A stretch of 64,000 bases of DNA from Rhodocytophaga rosea. GTDB taxonomy: Bacteria > Bacteroidota > Bacteroidia > Cytophagales > 172606-1. The stretch spans positions 3,428,501-3,492,500 of the forward strand of contig NZ_CP048222.1 of NCBI RefSeq assembly GCF_010119975.1, written 5' to 3'. Positions 1 to 9,371 of this stretch are shown one piece after another (the stretch's first letter is position 1; the number at the start of each line of letters is the position of its first letter). The notes under the pieces are model-generated. The model saw only the letters and a program-made list of their open reading frames with translations. It searched no databases and was not told the origin of the DNA. The translations under genes and the position numbers were made by a program.

Positions 1-1646
1 TAGATGCAGCTATTTTTACAGATATATTTAAAGCCATAGATACACTTGGCGCTTTGATCGATGCCCTCAAAACTGGAAAAACAGTTCGCTACCTGGGTAT
101 CAAAACCAAGCTGGAAGTTATTTTGAAAAAAGCCGCTGAAGCTGGCATGCCATTATCCACCAATGATAATCACGATTCTCAGAAGAAAAACACAGATCAA
201 AATCAAATAAAGCAGCAGGTTGAAAATACAATTCCTAATGAAGACCGAGTTGTTAACAATGAACCTGAAAAAATAGCCACAGAAATAGCATCAGATCCAT
301 TAAATCAGCAAGTGCTGGAAAATACCCAGGCATTATTAGATGATATTTTTGCTGCTAAAGAAATTTTGACCTCTGAAAAATCAGCTGAAGCAGATACGGT
401 AGACACCAAACTTACTTTCTCTGACCTGGTGCAAGTGCCGGTAAAAAAACTGGATAACCTGCTTAATCTGGTAAGTGAGCTTACCATAGAACGGGACCGG
501 ATTATAGCCATGAATTCCAATGGATTTAGCCGCAATGAATATTCCCGTTTGCAAAGAATATCCTCAGACCTGCAATATTCTGTGATGGATGTACGCCTGG
601 TGCAGGTGGGGTTTCTATTCAATAAATTCCATAGAGTAGTCAGGGATGCAGCCGCTCTGGAACACAAAAAAGTAACTCTTAAACTTGAAGGCACCGATGC
701 TGAGATTGACCGGAATGTCCTGCAAATTATTAGCGATTCTCTTATTCACTTAATCCGCAATTCGGTTGGGCATGGTATTGAAACGCCTGAGGAACGCAAA
801 AAGGCAGGCAAATCAGAAACTGGTACCGTTACTTTGCGTGCCAGCAACGAGAGTGATGCAGTTATAATAGAAATTATAGATGATGGGAAAGGCATTGACT
901 CCCGCATTATCAAAAAGAAAGCCATTGACAAAGGACTTGTTTCCAAAGAAACAGCCGATACCATGTCGGAGGCAGATATTATCATGTTCATTTTTGAGCC
1001 TGGTTTTTCGAGTGCTGAGCAGGTTACAGCTATTTCGGGGCGTGGCGTTGGTATGGATGTAGTAAAGCGGGCGCTGGACTCTATTAGCGGCAATATAAGC
1101 GTATTTACAGCTGTTGGCAAAGGTTCTACCATCAGATTATCGCTGCCCTCTTCTATGGCTGTTAAAGGAACTTTATTGTTTGAACTGGATAAATCGGAAT
1201 ATGCTATTCCACTTACCTATACGGAGGCAGTCGTTTCGTTATATAAATCTGATGTGCATAAAGCTGGTAATGGGCTCATTGCCACACATCTGGGTAAAAC
1301 TATTTCCATTGTTTTCCTCAAAGATTTGTTTTCTACAGCAGATTATTCACACCATTCGCAGAACACTATTTTCCACACCAGCTTCGATCAGGTTAATGCC
1401 AAAGAAAAACTGGCCATTATTATTGTTTCCTATAACAACCGCAAAGTAGGATTTGTGGTAGATAAACTTCTGCAACAAAAAGAAATTGTTGAAAAACCAT
1501 TGATGAAGCCTGTAGATCATGTAAAATTTATCAGTGGGGTAACTATTCTGGGAAATGGAAATATCTGCCTGGTGCTCAACATTGCCAATATTATCAGTTA
1601 TATTTTTAAAATCAGCAATACAATTGCCGGTAAAGCCCTCTGTTGA
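1..1646 (+). CDS. cheA: CheA-type chemotaxis histidine kinase, C-terminal part (5' end outside window)
   Basis: The frame is open from the left edge (codons from base 3), so the gene starts outside the window; 547 codons are visible. After a Gln/Asn/Glu-rich linker comes a dimerisation helix region (FSDLVQVPVKKLDNLLNLV), then the HATPase domain with N-box HLIRNSVGHGIE, G1 box DDGKGID and G2 box GRGVGMDV, and finally a CheW-like domain. CheA autophosphorylates on an upstream Hpt domain, not visible here, and phosphorylates response regulators. Oddity: the N-box usually reads DHGIE but here reads GHGIE. cheR follows 52 bp downstream, which fits a chemotaxis-like signalling operon. The C-terminal order kinase then CheW-like is normal for the family. 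Confidence 0.9.
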   Translation, partial: DAAIFTDIFKAIDTLGALIDALKTGKTVRYLGIKTKLEVILKKAAEAGMPLSTNDNHDSQKKNTDQNQIKQQVENTIPNEDRVVNNEPEKIATEIASDPLNQQVLENTQALLDDIFAAKEILTSEKSAEADTVDTKLTFSDLVQVPVKKLDNLLNLVSELTIERDRIIAMNSNGFSRNEYSRLQRISSDLQYSVMDVRLVQVGFLFNKFHRVVRDAAALEHKKVTLKLEGTDAEIDRNVLQIISDSLIHLIRNSVGHGIETPEERKKAGKSETGTVTLRASNESDAVIIEIIDDGKGIDSRIIKKKAIDKGLVSKETADTMSEADIIMFIFEPGFSSAEQVTAISGRGVGMDVVKRALDSISGNISVFTAVGKGSTIRLSLPSSMAVKGTLLFELDKSEYAIPLTYTEAVVSLYKSDVHKAGNGLIATHLGKTISIVFLKDLFSTADYSHHSQNTIFHTSFDQVNAKEKLAIIIVSYNNRKVGFVVDKLLQQKEIVEKPLMKPVDHVKFISGVTILGNGNICLVLNIANIISYIFKISNTIAGKALC

Positions 1647-1698
1647 TAGTAAAAAATCAAACTGACTTGCCGAAGAACTATTTTTTAATCTTACATAC

Positions 1699-2511
1699 GT
1701 GGTAGAGTTAACAAACGAAGAATTGAACTCTCTGAACAGGGTTATTCTCACCAGATATGGAATCGACTTTACCAGTTATGAAACCGGCTCATTTAAGCGG
1801 AGAGTAGCCAGGGCTATTTCTGTATTTAATCTTGAATCTGTGCATAGTTTGTGGGCGAAACTGCTCAAAGAAAGAGATTTTATCTATCCATTTATTGATG
1901 AACTTACAGTTGGTTTAACGGCCATGTTCCGTGACCCTATTTTATGGATTTCCCTTAAAAAAGTATTGCGTACCTATCATGAAAAAGATCCTATTCATAT
2001 CTGGCATGCTGGCTGTTCTACCGGGGAGGAAGTTTTTACGATGGGCATTTTGCTCGACGAACTGAATCTGGCTTCTCAGGCTAAAGCACTGGCCACAGAT
2101 TTAAACCAAGGTGCTGTTAAAGCTGCCAGAGAAGGCAAATATAGAAAACAGGTGATGGATGAGTATATACAGAATTTCAGGGAATACAATTCGGTTAAAA
2201 GATTTGAAAGCTACTATACGCCTCATGGAGATACGGTCTGTTTTAATCAAAGTTTGATCAGGCATGTAGAGTTCCAGAACCACAATCTGATAATGGATAA
2301 GATGGAACAGAAGTTTGATATAATTTTTTGCCGGAATGTGATGATCTATTTTGATACGGCTACAAAACTTCGCTTACTTCAGCAATTCTATGATTGTCTG
2401 AATCCTGGTGGGTATTTCATCATCGGTTTTTATGATGCGCTTGTGCCACTAATAGATGAGAAAAAGTTTGAATTTTTCGATTTAAACGCTAAAATCTTCA
2501 GAAAAATATAA
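1699..2511 (+). CDS. cheR: CheR-type protein-glutamate methyltransferase
   Basis: 270 residues, the usual CheR length. CheR transfers methyl groups from S-adenosylmethionine to glutamates of chemoreceptors. The N-terminal helical domain has the FRDP motif near residue 77. The Rossmann-type domain has SAM motif I (WHAGCSTGEE, about residues 97-106), the acidic segment ATDLNQGA and the conserved FCRNVMIYFD motif (about 210-219), followed by LNPGGYFIIG. The start is GTG; no ATG lies close by in frame. It follows the cheA-type gene by 52 bp and is probably co-transcribed. In this phylum such modules may control processes other than flagella, since gliding is more common; that is inference. Confidence 0.92.
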   Translation: MVELTNEELNSLNRVILTRYGIDFTSYETGSFKRRVARAISVFNLESVHSLWAKLLKERDFIYPFIDELTVGLTAMFRDPILWISLKKVLRTYHEKDPIHIWHAGCSTGEEVFTMGILLDELNLASQAKALATDLNQGAVKAAREGKYRKQVMDEYIQNFREYNSVKRFESYYTPHGDTVCFNQSLIRHVEFQNHNLIMDKMEQKFDIIFCRNVMIYFDTATKLRLLQQFYDCLNPGGYFIIGFYDALVPLIDEKKFEFFDLNAKIFRKI

Positions 2512-2618
2512 GTTTCCCTTCCTGCTTAGATAAGACAGATTACTGAAACGGAGTATTTACAAAACTCCTTCCAGCAGAATCCGTAAGTACATGCGTGAAA
2601 CAGATAATCCCCGGGCGC

Positions 2619-3344
2619 ATGACTCCCAAAAATTTACTGGCCATTGTATGCATGCTTTGCACAATCAGTTCTTGTACGGTGTTAAAAACTGGCAAAGACC
2701 GTGTAGTGCCTGATCTGCGTGTACAATTGAAAGTAAATTCCTTGCATGCAAAAAAAATACAGGAACAAGGTTTATTGGGTACTGATGCCGGTGACGAACC
2801 TTCATTGGTTTATACTATTAATGGCTACGATGAAAAAGGTAATTTGCTTTCCGTCAATAACGGTTTCTGGGGCACACGCACGATTCAGCAAGATGCACTT
2901 ATACTGGCAGAAGAATTTTCTAACTTAACTGTGAATATTCCCACTAATGGAAAAGTGATTGCTGCCTTTTCATTGGTTGAAATAGATGATTATAAAGGAG
3001 AAAGAAAAATAGCCAAGATAAAGCCTTTTACAAAATCGGAACGGTATCCGAAATTTCTGAGCATTTCTTCTTTTGATGAAGACCGTAATATGCCACCTAT
3101 GGAATTTATTGCCAAGTCATTGAAAGTGGCTGGCTACAAAAATTTCATCACTAAGCATATGAATGTATCTATCAATGATGATCTGGGAGGGACTATTCAA
3201 GTATTAGATACAGAAGATGTAAAAAAATTGGTGGAGGGTGCAAAATCTGGGAAGGAAACCTATGAGATGGATGGAAGCCAGATTAATGAAAATTACCTTT
3301 ACATACTCAAATATGGCCTTTCTGTGAGCCGGAATAAGAACTAA
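2619..3344 (+). CDS. Predicted lipoprotein of unknown function
   Basis: About 241 residues from the ATG at 2619. A GTG 24 bases upstream would add 8 residues, but the ATG gives a cleaner signal peptide (MTPKNLLAIVCMLCTISSC) ending in a lipobox-like cysteine. The mature part is mixed alpha/beta without low complexity and I do not recognise a family. It follows cheR by about 107 bp on the same strand and could be expressed with the signalling genes, but nothing in the sequence ties it to chemotaxis. The subcellular location (inner or outer membrane, periplasmic side) is inferred only from the lipobox. Confidence 0.7.
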   Translation: MTPKNLLAIVCMLCTISSCTVLKTGKDRVVPDLRVQLKVNSLHAKKIQEQGLLGTDAGDEPSLVYTINGYDEKGNLLSVNNGFWGTRTIQQDALILAEEFSNLTVNIPTNGKVIAAFSLVEIDDYKGERKIAKIKPFTKSERYPKFLSISSFDEDRNMPPMEFIAKSLKVAGYKNFITKHMNVSINDDLGGTIQVLDTEDVKKLVEGAKSGKETYEMDGSQINENYLYILKYGLSVSRNKN

Positions 3345-3357
3345 CTCTAGATCGTTG

Positions 3358-3393
3358 TTGGTTGATATTATGTAGTTGGTTGATATTATTTAG
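3358..3393. repeat. Two tandem copies of an 18-bp unit
   Basis: The unit GTTGGTTGATATTATGTA is followed directly by GTTGGTTGATATTATTTA, with one difference. It starts 14 bp after the stop codon of the lipoprotein gene and ends about 30 bp before a terminator. Related GTTG-rich tracts occur after other stop codons in the window (17819-17841 and 57368-57383). Confidence 0.8.
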
Positions 3394-3424
3394 ATACTTA
3401 ATAAAGCTTAACATATTGTAAAAT

Positions 3425-3460
3425 AAAAAAGGCAACCAGTTCAAACTAGCTGCCTTTTTT
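3425..3460. terminator. Bidirectional intrinsic terminator
   Basis: An imperfect inverted repeat of 17 bp (two mismatches) runs from AAAAAAGGCAACCAGTT to AACTAGCTGCCTTTTTT. It has T-runs on both strands and lies between the convergent lipoprotein gene and the leftward gene ending at 3477. It should end transcription in both directions. Confidence 0.85.
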
Positions 3461-3476
3461 ATGTTTTAAAAATAAT

Positions 3477-4064
3477 CTAAAAATCAAATATCATTTTAGT
3501 AAACTCCAGAAAACTAATGGGTTCTGTATATTGAGGATCTGTCTGATAAGTAGCCATTAATTTAATATAACTCGGCTTGTCATCAATGGTAATATTTTCA
3601 ATAAGAATGTTACCATATAACTGATGGCACTTTTCTCCGGCTTCTACTACATCGGGAAATTTCAGGTAATGCCGGTCAATGGTTTCCACATATTGTGTAC
3701 GGTCTATAATCTCCCGGTCGGAACGGTGTAAAATATAACCAAAGCCAATCACAGTATTTTTCAGATAATCGAAGTAATGCTGAAAAGACTTGGGATCTAT
3801 GTATTCTGCACAGGAAATAGAAAAAGCGTTGGCAGACCTTGAATTAAAAATATGCACGTTGGCTGAGCAGGTAATATGCTTTTTCTTTAAAAAATAAGAC
3901 AAAGAATATATCTGGCTCAGTTCTTTATGCTTATTTTGTTGCAGCCATTTTTTATAACCTAGCTTATCGTTTTTGCTACGTTCCAGTACTTCGCTCACTA
4001 AGGGTTCATTGGGAGAAACCGAAGGAGGAAAAAGCTTTATAATAATATCGTCTGCAAAAGACAT
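3477..4064 (-). CDS. Hypothetical protein, 195 aa
   Basis: A soluble-looking protein without signal peptide or membrane segment; starts MSFADDIIIKLFPP at an ATG and ends KMIFDF. The composition is normal for a globular alpha/beta protein (many aromatic residues, evenly spread charges). It contains two cysteines in the middle part but no metal-binding spacing. I do not recognise the family. It faces the lipoprotein gene across a shared terminator. On the 5' side, about 160 bp separate it from the next leftward small gene (4228-4467), so a common leftward transcript is possible. Confidence 0.65.
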   Translation of the reverse strand: MSFADDIIIKLFPPSVSPNEPLVSEVLERSKNDKLGYKKWLQQNKHKELSQIYSLSYFLKKKHITCSANVHIFNSRSANAFSISCAEYIDPKSFQHYFDYLKNTVIGFGYILHRSDREIIDRTQYVETIDRHYLKFPDVVEAGEKCHQLYGNILIENITIDDKPSYIKLMATYQTDPQYTEPISFLEFTKMIFDF

Positions 4065-4227
4065 AATTTTTTTCTTCTTAATTGACTAACAGGTATAAAA
4101 AGTAAACAATCAGCCCTGTCAAAGGTTAAGATATCCGCCTGCTTTATCTGATTTAACTCTTATATTCTATAACTGTTATAAATATTATGAACTATAATTA
4201 TGCCATACTGTAATAAGTACCAGCTAA

Positions 4228-4467
4228 CTATATACGTTCCAGAGCATCATTCAGATTTCTGTGCATCTGATGAAAACGTTCCAGAATCTGATTCATAAAC
4301 ACATCATCCAATAGTTTTTTTATATCATTATCACCTGTTATATCAAATTCATTCACCTTGTACGTCTGTTCCAGCATAGCTTGTTCAAACTTAATTAAGT
4401 ACTTTCCATTCCAGGCAAATACGGTTATTTTACATGCCTCATGTGGGATGTTGGCTACTACTCTCAT
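4228..4467 (-). CDS. Small hypothetical protein, 79 aa
   Basis: A small acidic protein starting MRVVANIPHEACKITVFAWNG. The first half reads as beta strands (KITVFAWNGKYLIKFE) and the second half as a helix rich in Asp, Leu and Asn (FMNQILERFHQMHRNLNDAL). The coding composition looks genuine and the ATG is the natural start. No signal peptide and no known motif. Short strand-then-helix proteins like this are common in Cytophagales genomes, but I cannot assign a function. It is transcribed away from the DUF819 gene at 4670, with about 200 bp of shared upstream region. Confidence 0.6.
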   Translation of the reverse strand: MRVVANIPHEACKITVFAWNGKYLIKFEQAMLEQTYKVNEFDITGDNDIKKLLDDVFMNQILERFHQMHRNLNDALERI

Positions 4468-4669
4468 ATTATGATTGCGGGATTTACTTAGGGAATGCTT
4501 GAATAAGAAATGAGTCTGTTTACTTCAAAATTATGGTTTATATCAATCTTTGACAGAAGTGCCTGTAGCCTATAACGTAATTTGAAAGATTTTTATTCCC
4601 GAGGATTACAAAAATTATAGTAGGTTTAGAGAAGAATTATCTTTTTATTGATTTTGAAATACATTTCGC

Positions 4670-5932
4670 ATGGAACAAACTTCTGCACCTGCTGCTTATT
4701 TTACCAATGATGCAGTGGTTTTAGGTATTTTAATAGCAGTTCTTGCCTTCGTTTTTGAAACATCGAGCCGTACTACCGGATTCTGGGCAAAGTTTTACAA
4801 ATATGTACCCTCTCTCATTTTGTGTTATTTTATTCCGGCCATTCTCAACTCACTCAATATTATTTCCGGTGAACAATCTGGCTTATATAAAATAGCTACT
4901 CAGTATTTGTTACCTGCCAGCCTGGTTCTGCTTACACTGAGTATGGATCTGAAAGCAATTCTGCGACTCGGCCCCAAAGCATTAATCATGTTTCTGACTG
5001 GTACAGTTAGTATTATGCTGGGTGGGCCGCTGGCTATATTTCTAGTTTCTCTAGTAGCGCCTGAGGTAGTAGGTGGGAGTGGCCCTGATGCAGTATGGCG
5101 TGGGTTTGCTACCATTGCCGGAAGCTGGATTGGAGGAGGAGCTAATCAGATTGCCTTGAAAGAGGTTTTTGAGCCTTCTGGCAATTTATTCTCCGCCATA
5201 ATCGCTGTGGATGTGATTATAGCCTATTTCTGGATGGGAATACTTTTGTTCGGGGCTGGTATTTCCAAGCGTCTGGATGAGCGAATGAAAGCCGATACAT
5301 CTGCGATTGAAGCTGTCCGGAAGAAACTAGAAGATTATAGTCTCAATATCATGCGGATTCCTTCCTTACTGGATTGGGTACGATTGGTAGCTGTGAGTTT
5401 TATTTCTGTAGCGGTCTCTCATGCCATTGCAGATATTGTTGTTCCCTGGATAGAAACTCATGCAGGTTTTCTGGATAAATTCAGCCTTACCTCTAAAGTT
5501 TTCTGGATAGTTGTACTCACCACAACAGCCGGGTTGGTACTCTCTTTCACAAAAGCCAGAAATCTGGAGGGAGCCGGCGCTTCCCGATTAGGGACTCTAT
5601 TACTATATATGCTCGTAGTAGTAATCGGAATGCAAATGAATTTGTTTGCTATATTCAGTAATCCGGGCTTATTAATAGTAGGTGCAATCTGGATGTTATT
5701 TCATGCCATTATCATGCTTTCAGTGGCGAGACTCATTAGGGCACCCTTATTTTTTACAGCGGTTGGCAGTATGGCGAATGTGGGAGGAGCTACCTCAGCA
5801 CCAGTCGTTGCTTCTGCTTTTCATCCTTCACTAGCAACAGTGGGTGTATTATTAGCAGTTTTTGGATATGTACTGGGTACCTATTGTGGTTACTTATCAG
5901 CCATACTCATGCAAATGGTAGCACCATCATAA
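4670..5932 (+). CDS. DUF819 family integral membrane protein
   Basis: 420 residues, about 11 to 12 hydrophobic helices from residue 15 to the end. The pattern LPASLVLLTLSMDLKAI, followed by GSWIGGGANQIALKE and near the end ANVGGATSAPVVA, matches the DUF819 (YjcL-like) family as I know it. The two half-sites GGGAN and GGATSAP look like the internally duplicated transport motifs of secondary carriers related to gluconate/branched-chain carriers. The substrate is unknown. A cytoplasmic loop (residues about 205-235) is charged. It stands alone: the next gene starts about 130 bp further with its own -7 box. Confidence 0.85.
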   Translation: MEQTSAPAAYFTNDAVVLGILIAVLAFVFETSSRTTGFWAKFYKYVPSLILCYFIPAILNSLNIISGEQSGLYKIATQYLLPASLVLLTLSMDLKAILRLGPKALIMFLTGTVSIMLGGPLAIFLVSLVAPEVVGGSGPDAVWRGFATIAGSWIGGGANQIALKEVFEPSGNLFSAIIAVDVIIAYFWMGILLFGAGISKRLDERMKADTSAIEAVRKKLEDYSLNIMRIPSLLDWVRLVAVSFISVAVSHAIADIVVPWIETHAGFLDKFSLTSKVFWIVVLTTTAGLVLSFTKARNLEGAGASRLGTLLLYMLVVVIGMQMNLFAIFSNPGLLIVGAIWMLFHAIIMLSVARLIRAPLFFTAVGSMANVGGATSAPVVASAFHPSLATVGVLLAVFGYVLGTYCGYLSAILMQMVAPS

Positions 5933-6031
5933 TTTTTAGATTCTAATTGTATTATAGTAAGATAACTTATAAATAAAAACTTTAAAAATTCATTTCAGTG
6001 CAATAATCGGTATAACAAAAGCTATATTTCT

Positions 6032-6039
6032 TATTTTTG
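6032..6039 (+). promoter_or_regulatory. Bacteroidota -7 box (TAnnTTTG) for the EamA gene
   Basis: TATTTTTG matches the consensus TAnnTTTG used by the Bacteroidota primary sigma factor. It lies 25 bp before the TTG at 6064, which argues for that start rather than the in-frame TTG at 6037, which falls inside the box. Confidence 0.5.
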
Positions 6040-6063
6040 CATCTCAACCGGATTATTACGCCC

Positions 6064-6963
6064 TTGAAACCTACAAAATATACATTGGCCGCTATCAGCG
6101 CATTTATCGTATGGGGCTTTATTGTTTTTCCTCTAAAAGAGCTAAGCCAGTATGCGAGTACACAAATATTATTCTACCGCATTTTACTGGCGCTCCTATG
6201 TCTGCCTGTTCTGATGCTTCTCTTTAGAAGGAAAAGTATCCTTGAAACTTTCGGGCAACTAAAACAAGATTCTTCCAAAGAACGCCGCCTATTTATGGTT
6301 TGTACCTTGCTGGGAACTACTTTTCTCACGCTTAACTGGCTTTCGTTTATCTATGTAGTAAACCAGATTAATATTCAGACGGCTTCGTTTGCTTATTTGC
6401 TTTGTCCGATTATTACAGCCTTGTTAGGTTATATATTACTTCGGGAAAAGCTACAAAGCCAACAATGGATGGCAATTGTTATTAGTCTGGGGAGTTGTTG
6501 TTTGCTAGGCGTGGCTTCTTTATACAACTTGCTGTTTAGCCTTTTTATAGCATTTACTTATGCTTTATATCTGATTTCCCAGCGGATACTAAAAAAATAC
6601 GATAAAATGGTATTGCTTACTATACAAGTGATTCTATCGTTTGCAATAATCCTTAGTTTAGGTAAAGAATTCCGTGGAACGGCACCAGTAGATATGCATT
6701 TTTACATAGTAATATTTATCCTAAGTACCGTATTTACCATACTACCGCTATTCTTAAATTTATTTGCCTTAAAAGAGCTCAAATCAGCCACAGTGGGTGT
6801 GTTAATGTACATCAATCCGCTTGTCAGCTTTGGTATTGCATTTCTGTATTTTGGAGAAAAGGCAAGCCTTACTCAACTCACTGCTTATGGACTGATTCTC
6901 ATTTCGATTATCATTTATAACGCGAGAATCAAACGTGTGCCTGCTCCTCTGGTCACAAATTAG
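6064..6963 (+). CDS. EamA/DMT-superfamily transporter
   Basis: About 299 residues from TTG 6064 (MKPTKYTLAAISAFIVWG). The longer frame from TTG 6037 overlaps a promoter box and is less likely. Ten hydrophobic helices form two EamA repeats. The first ends around YILLREKLQSQQWMAI and the second contains KSATVGVLMYINPLVSFGIAFLYFGEK, the usual EamA signature. The arrangement resembles RarD-type proteins (permease of uncertain substrate, often exporters of amino acids or metabolites). It is flanked by intergenic gaps on both sides and is probably monocistronic. Confidence 0.85.
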   Translation: MKPTKYTLAAISAFIVWGFIVFPLKELSQYASTQILFYRILLALLCLPVLMLLFRRKSILETFGQLKQDSSKERRLFMVCTLLGTTFLTLNWLSFIYVVNQINIQTASFAYLLCPIITALLGYILLREKLQSQQWMAIVISLGSCCLLGVASLYNLLFSLFIAFTYALYLISQRILKKYDKMVLLTIQVILSFAIILSLGKEFRGTAPVDMHFYIVIFILSTVFTILPLFLNLFALKELKSATVGVLMYINPLVSFGIAFLYFGEKASLTQLTAYGLILISIIIYNARIKRVPAPLVTN

Positions 6964-7094
6964 GATTTAATCTTATATCTATTAAAACTCACCGCTGATT
7001 TTTGCGATTAGTACGTTAATAGAATATTTTTTAATGTTTGATACAAGAAAGTTAATTTACTGAACAATCGCCTGCCCAACAAGTTAATGAATGG

Positions 7095-8567
7095 ATGAAC
7101 ACTATTACCCGTAAAGCAGCTGTGATTGGTGCCGGAATTGCCGGCATAGCAACTGCCATACGTTTACAAACTAAAGGATTTCAAGTAACGGTTTTTGAAA
7201 CTAATTCCTATCCGGGTGGAAAATTATCAGCTTTTGAACAACAAGGCTACCGTTTCGATGCAGGCCCTTCGCTGTTTACCATGCCACATTTAGTAGATGA
7301 GTTATTTGTACTAGCAGGCCGCAATCCCAAAGATTATTTTGAGTATATCCGGCTTCCGGTGGTATGTGAATATTTTTATGAAGATGGTTTACATATAAGG
7401 GCGCATAGCGAACCGGAAAAGTTTGCAGAGGAAATTGACAGGAAAACCAGGGACAGTAAAGAATCAATTATTGATTTTTTGCAGGATAGTCAAGAGAAAT
7501 ATAAGATTACCGCAGATGTATTTCTTCACCGTTCTCTGCATAGAATCTCTACTTATTTTAATCCTCAGGCTGTAAAAGGCTATCTAAACTTTGGTAAGCT
7601 CGATGTTTTCCGCACTATGGACCAAGCCAATAGTGCCAGGTTTAAAGACCCACATACAGTTCAGCTTTTCAACCGCTACGCTACCTACAATGGCTCTGAC
7701 CCATATCAGACACCTGCCACGATGAATATTATTCCGCACCTGGAATACAATATTGGCGCTTATTTTCCTAAACAAGGCATGTACGGTATTACGCGATCGC
7801 TGGTGAAACTGGCTGAAGAAATAGGAGTGAGTTTTCAGTATCAATCCAGGGTAGAGCAGATTATGGTGGAAAATGATCGAATTGCAGGCTTGAAAGTGAA
7901 TGATACGATTCATCCATTTCACACAATTGTGAGCAATATGGATGTAGTAAATACTTATCAGAAATTATTGCCTGATGTAAAACAACCCAAACGGATACTT
8001 AGCCAGCCCAAATCCAGTTCAGCACTTATTTTTTACTGGGGTATCAAGCAATCATTTCCGCAGCTGGATCTGCATAATATTTTTTTTAGTAGTGATTACA
8101 AAAAAGAGTTCACTTGTTTATTCCAGGAAAAAACTATTTCTGATGACCCAACGGTTTATATTAACATCAGTAGCAAATATAAGCCAGATGATGCACCACC
8201 AGGGGGTGAAAACTGGTTTGTAATGATTAATGTACCCAATAATTCCGGCCAAAACTGGGATTTGCTCATTCAGCAAGCCAGGCAACATATACTTCGCAAA
8301 CTTAGCCGGATGCTACATACTGATATGGCAGCGTTAATTGAATGTGAGTCTGTTCTGGAGCCAAGAACTATTGAGAGCAGGACTTCCAGCTGGCAAGGTG
8401 CTTTGTATGGCAATAGTTCTAATAATCGCTATGCCGCTTTTCTGCGTCATGCTAATTTCTCTTCCGGCATTAAAAACCTGTATTTTTGTGGGGGAAGTGT
8501 ACATCCTGGCGGAGGTATTCCGCTTTGCCTTTTATCTGCTAAAATTACGGCGAACCTGGTAGAGTAA
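7095..8567 (+). CDS. Carotenoid (phytoene desaturase-type) FAD oxidoreductase, CrtI/CrtD family
   Basis: 490 residues, the usual CrtI length. The N-terminus has the FAD-binding GAGIAG motif (AVIGAGIAGIATAIRLQ) followed by PGGKLSAF and FDAGPSLFTMP. The C-terminus has YFCGGSVHPGGGIPLCLLSA, close to the bacterial phytoene desaturase signature. The family inserts double bonds into carotenes or hydroxycarotenes at the membrane. Whether this one is the phytoene desaturase CrtI or the 1-hydroxycarotenoid 3,4-desaturase CrtD cannot be settled by eye. No crtB is nearby, which favours a later-step desaturase such as CrtD. An acyltransferase gene follows 169 bp downstream on the same strand. An overlapping upstream ATG (7087) meets a stop after three codons. 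Confidence 0.88.
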   Translation: MNTITRKAAVIGAGIAGIATAIRLQTKGFQVTVFETNSYPGGKLSAFEQQGYRFDAGPSLFTMPHLVDELFVLAGRNPKDYFEYIRLPVVCEYFYEDGLHIRAHSEPEKFAEEIDRKTRDSKESIIDFLQDSQEKYKITADVFLHRSLHRISTYFNPQAVKGYLNFGKLDVFRTMDQANSARFKDPHTVQLFNRYATYNGSDPYQTPATMNIIPHLEYNIGAYFPKQGMYGITRSLVKLAEEIGVSFQYQSRVEQIMVENDRIAGLKVNDTIHPFHTIVSNMDVVNTYQKLLPDVKQPKRILSQPKSSSALIFYWGIKQSFPQLDLHNIFFSSDYKKEFTCLFQEKTISDDPTVYINISSKYKPDDAPPGGENWFVMINVPNNSGQNWDLLIQQARQHILRKLSRMLHTDMAALIECESVLEPRTIESRTSSWQGALYGNSSNNRYAAFLRHANFSSGIKNLYFCGGSVHPGGGIPLCLLSAKITANLVE

Positions 8568-8736
8568 GCATCATCGTTTTCGATTCTATAAAAGCCGATA
8601 TGCTTAACCCACAATTTTGAAGGCTATCAAAATAAGCCATACATTTGTTTCAAAGATTATAAAAACCTGTCTGTGTTTGCAAGAACATTAACAATGTGTT
8701 TGTAATTTCATATTTTCTTTTGCAAAGCCCGATGGC

Positions 8737-9366
8737 ATGATTAAACCTGCCCGTTACCTGCTGACTGACTGGTTCTGGCGGCAGTATTATAAGTTCATCA
8801 TCCAGGCAGACTTTTCACAGTTTTCCTTTAATCAGGATATTGATATTAGCCGTGAAAAAGCTTTACTCGTACTGGCGAATCATTTTAGCTGGTGGGATGG
8901 ATTCTTACTTTATCATCTCAATGAGTTGTTTTTCCATAAGCGCTTTCATGTAATGATGCTGCAGGAACAACTGAAACAATATTCTTTTCTCCGGTATTCT
9001 GGCGCATATTCGGTTCAGCGGAAAGGCAAATCATTATTAGAGTCTCTACAATATACTTCCCGTTTGCTGGAAAATCCCGGAAATATAGTACTCATTTTTC
9101 CACAAGGTAAAATTGAAAGTATGCATACGCCCTACATTCATTTTGAAAAAGGAATCAAACATATTGCTGATCATTGCGAAAAAGACATACAAATACTTTT
9201 TTCTGTTGCTCTTGTAGATTATGCATCACAACGGAAACCAGCTCTGCAACTATACCTAAAAGAATATACACATCAAAAAACCTGTTCCCTGGCAGAAATG
9301 GAGATGGCTTTTAATGAGCATTATCAACAATCGTTGCGCTGTCAGCGAAACAGGCTTTCAAAATAA
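8737..9366 (+). CDS. PlsC-like lysophospholipid/glycerol acyltransferase
   Basis: 209 residues. Motif I NHFSWWDG (about residues 48-55) gives the catalytic His and Asp of the NHx4D acyltransferases. Motif III FPQGKIES (about 123-130) replaces the usual FPEGT. The protein is short and has no obvious transmembrane helix. The family transfers acyl chains from acyl-ACP or acyl-CoA to glycerophosphate-type acceptors. Its position behind a carotenoid desaturase suggests it could acylate a carotenoid glycoside, but that is inference. Its stop lies 5 bp from the stop of the convergent amylase gene. Confidence 0.8.
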   Translation: MIKPARYLLTDWFWRQYYKFIIQADFSQFSFNQDIDISREKALLVLANHFSWWDGFLLYHLNELFFHKRFHVMMLQEQLKQYSFLRYSGAYSVQRKGKSLLESLQYTSRLLENPGNIVLIFPQGKIESMHTPYIHFEKGIKHIADHCEKDIQILFSVALVDYASQRKPALQLYLKEYTHQKTCSLAEMEMAFNEHYQQSLRCQRNRLSK

Positions 9367-9371
9367 CTTGA

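Noticed and set aside
6037-6063. Earlier TTG start of the EamA gene
   Set aside because: That codon overlaps a TAnnTTTG promoter box; the TTG at 6064 gives the typical N-terminus.
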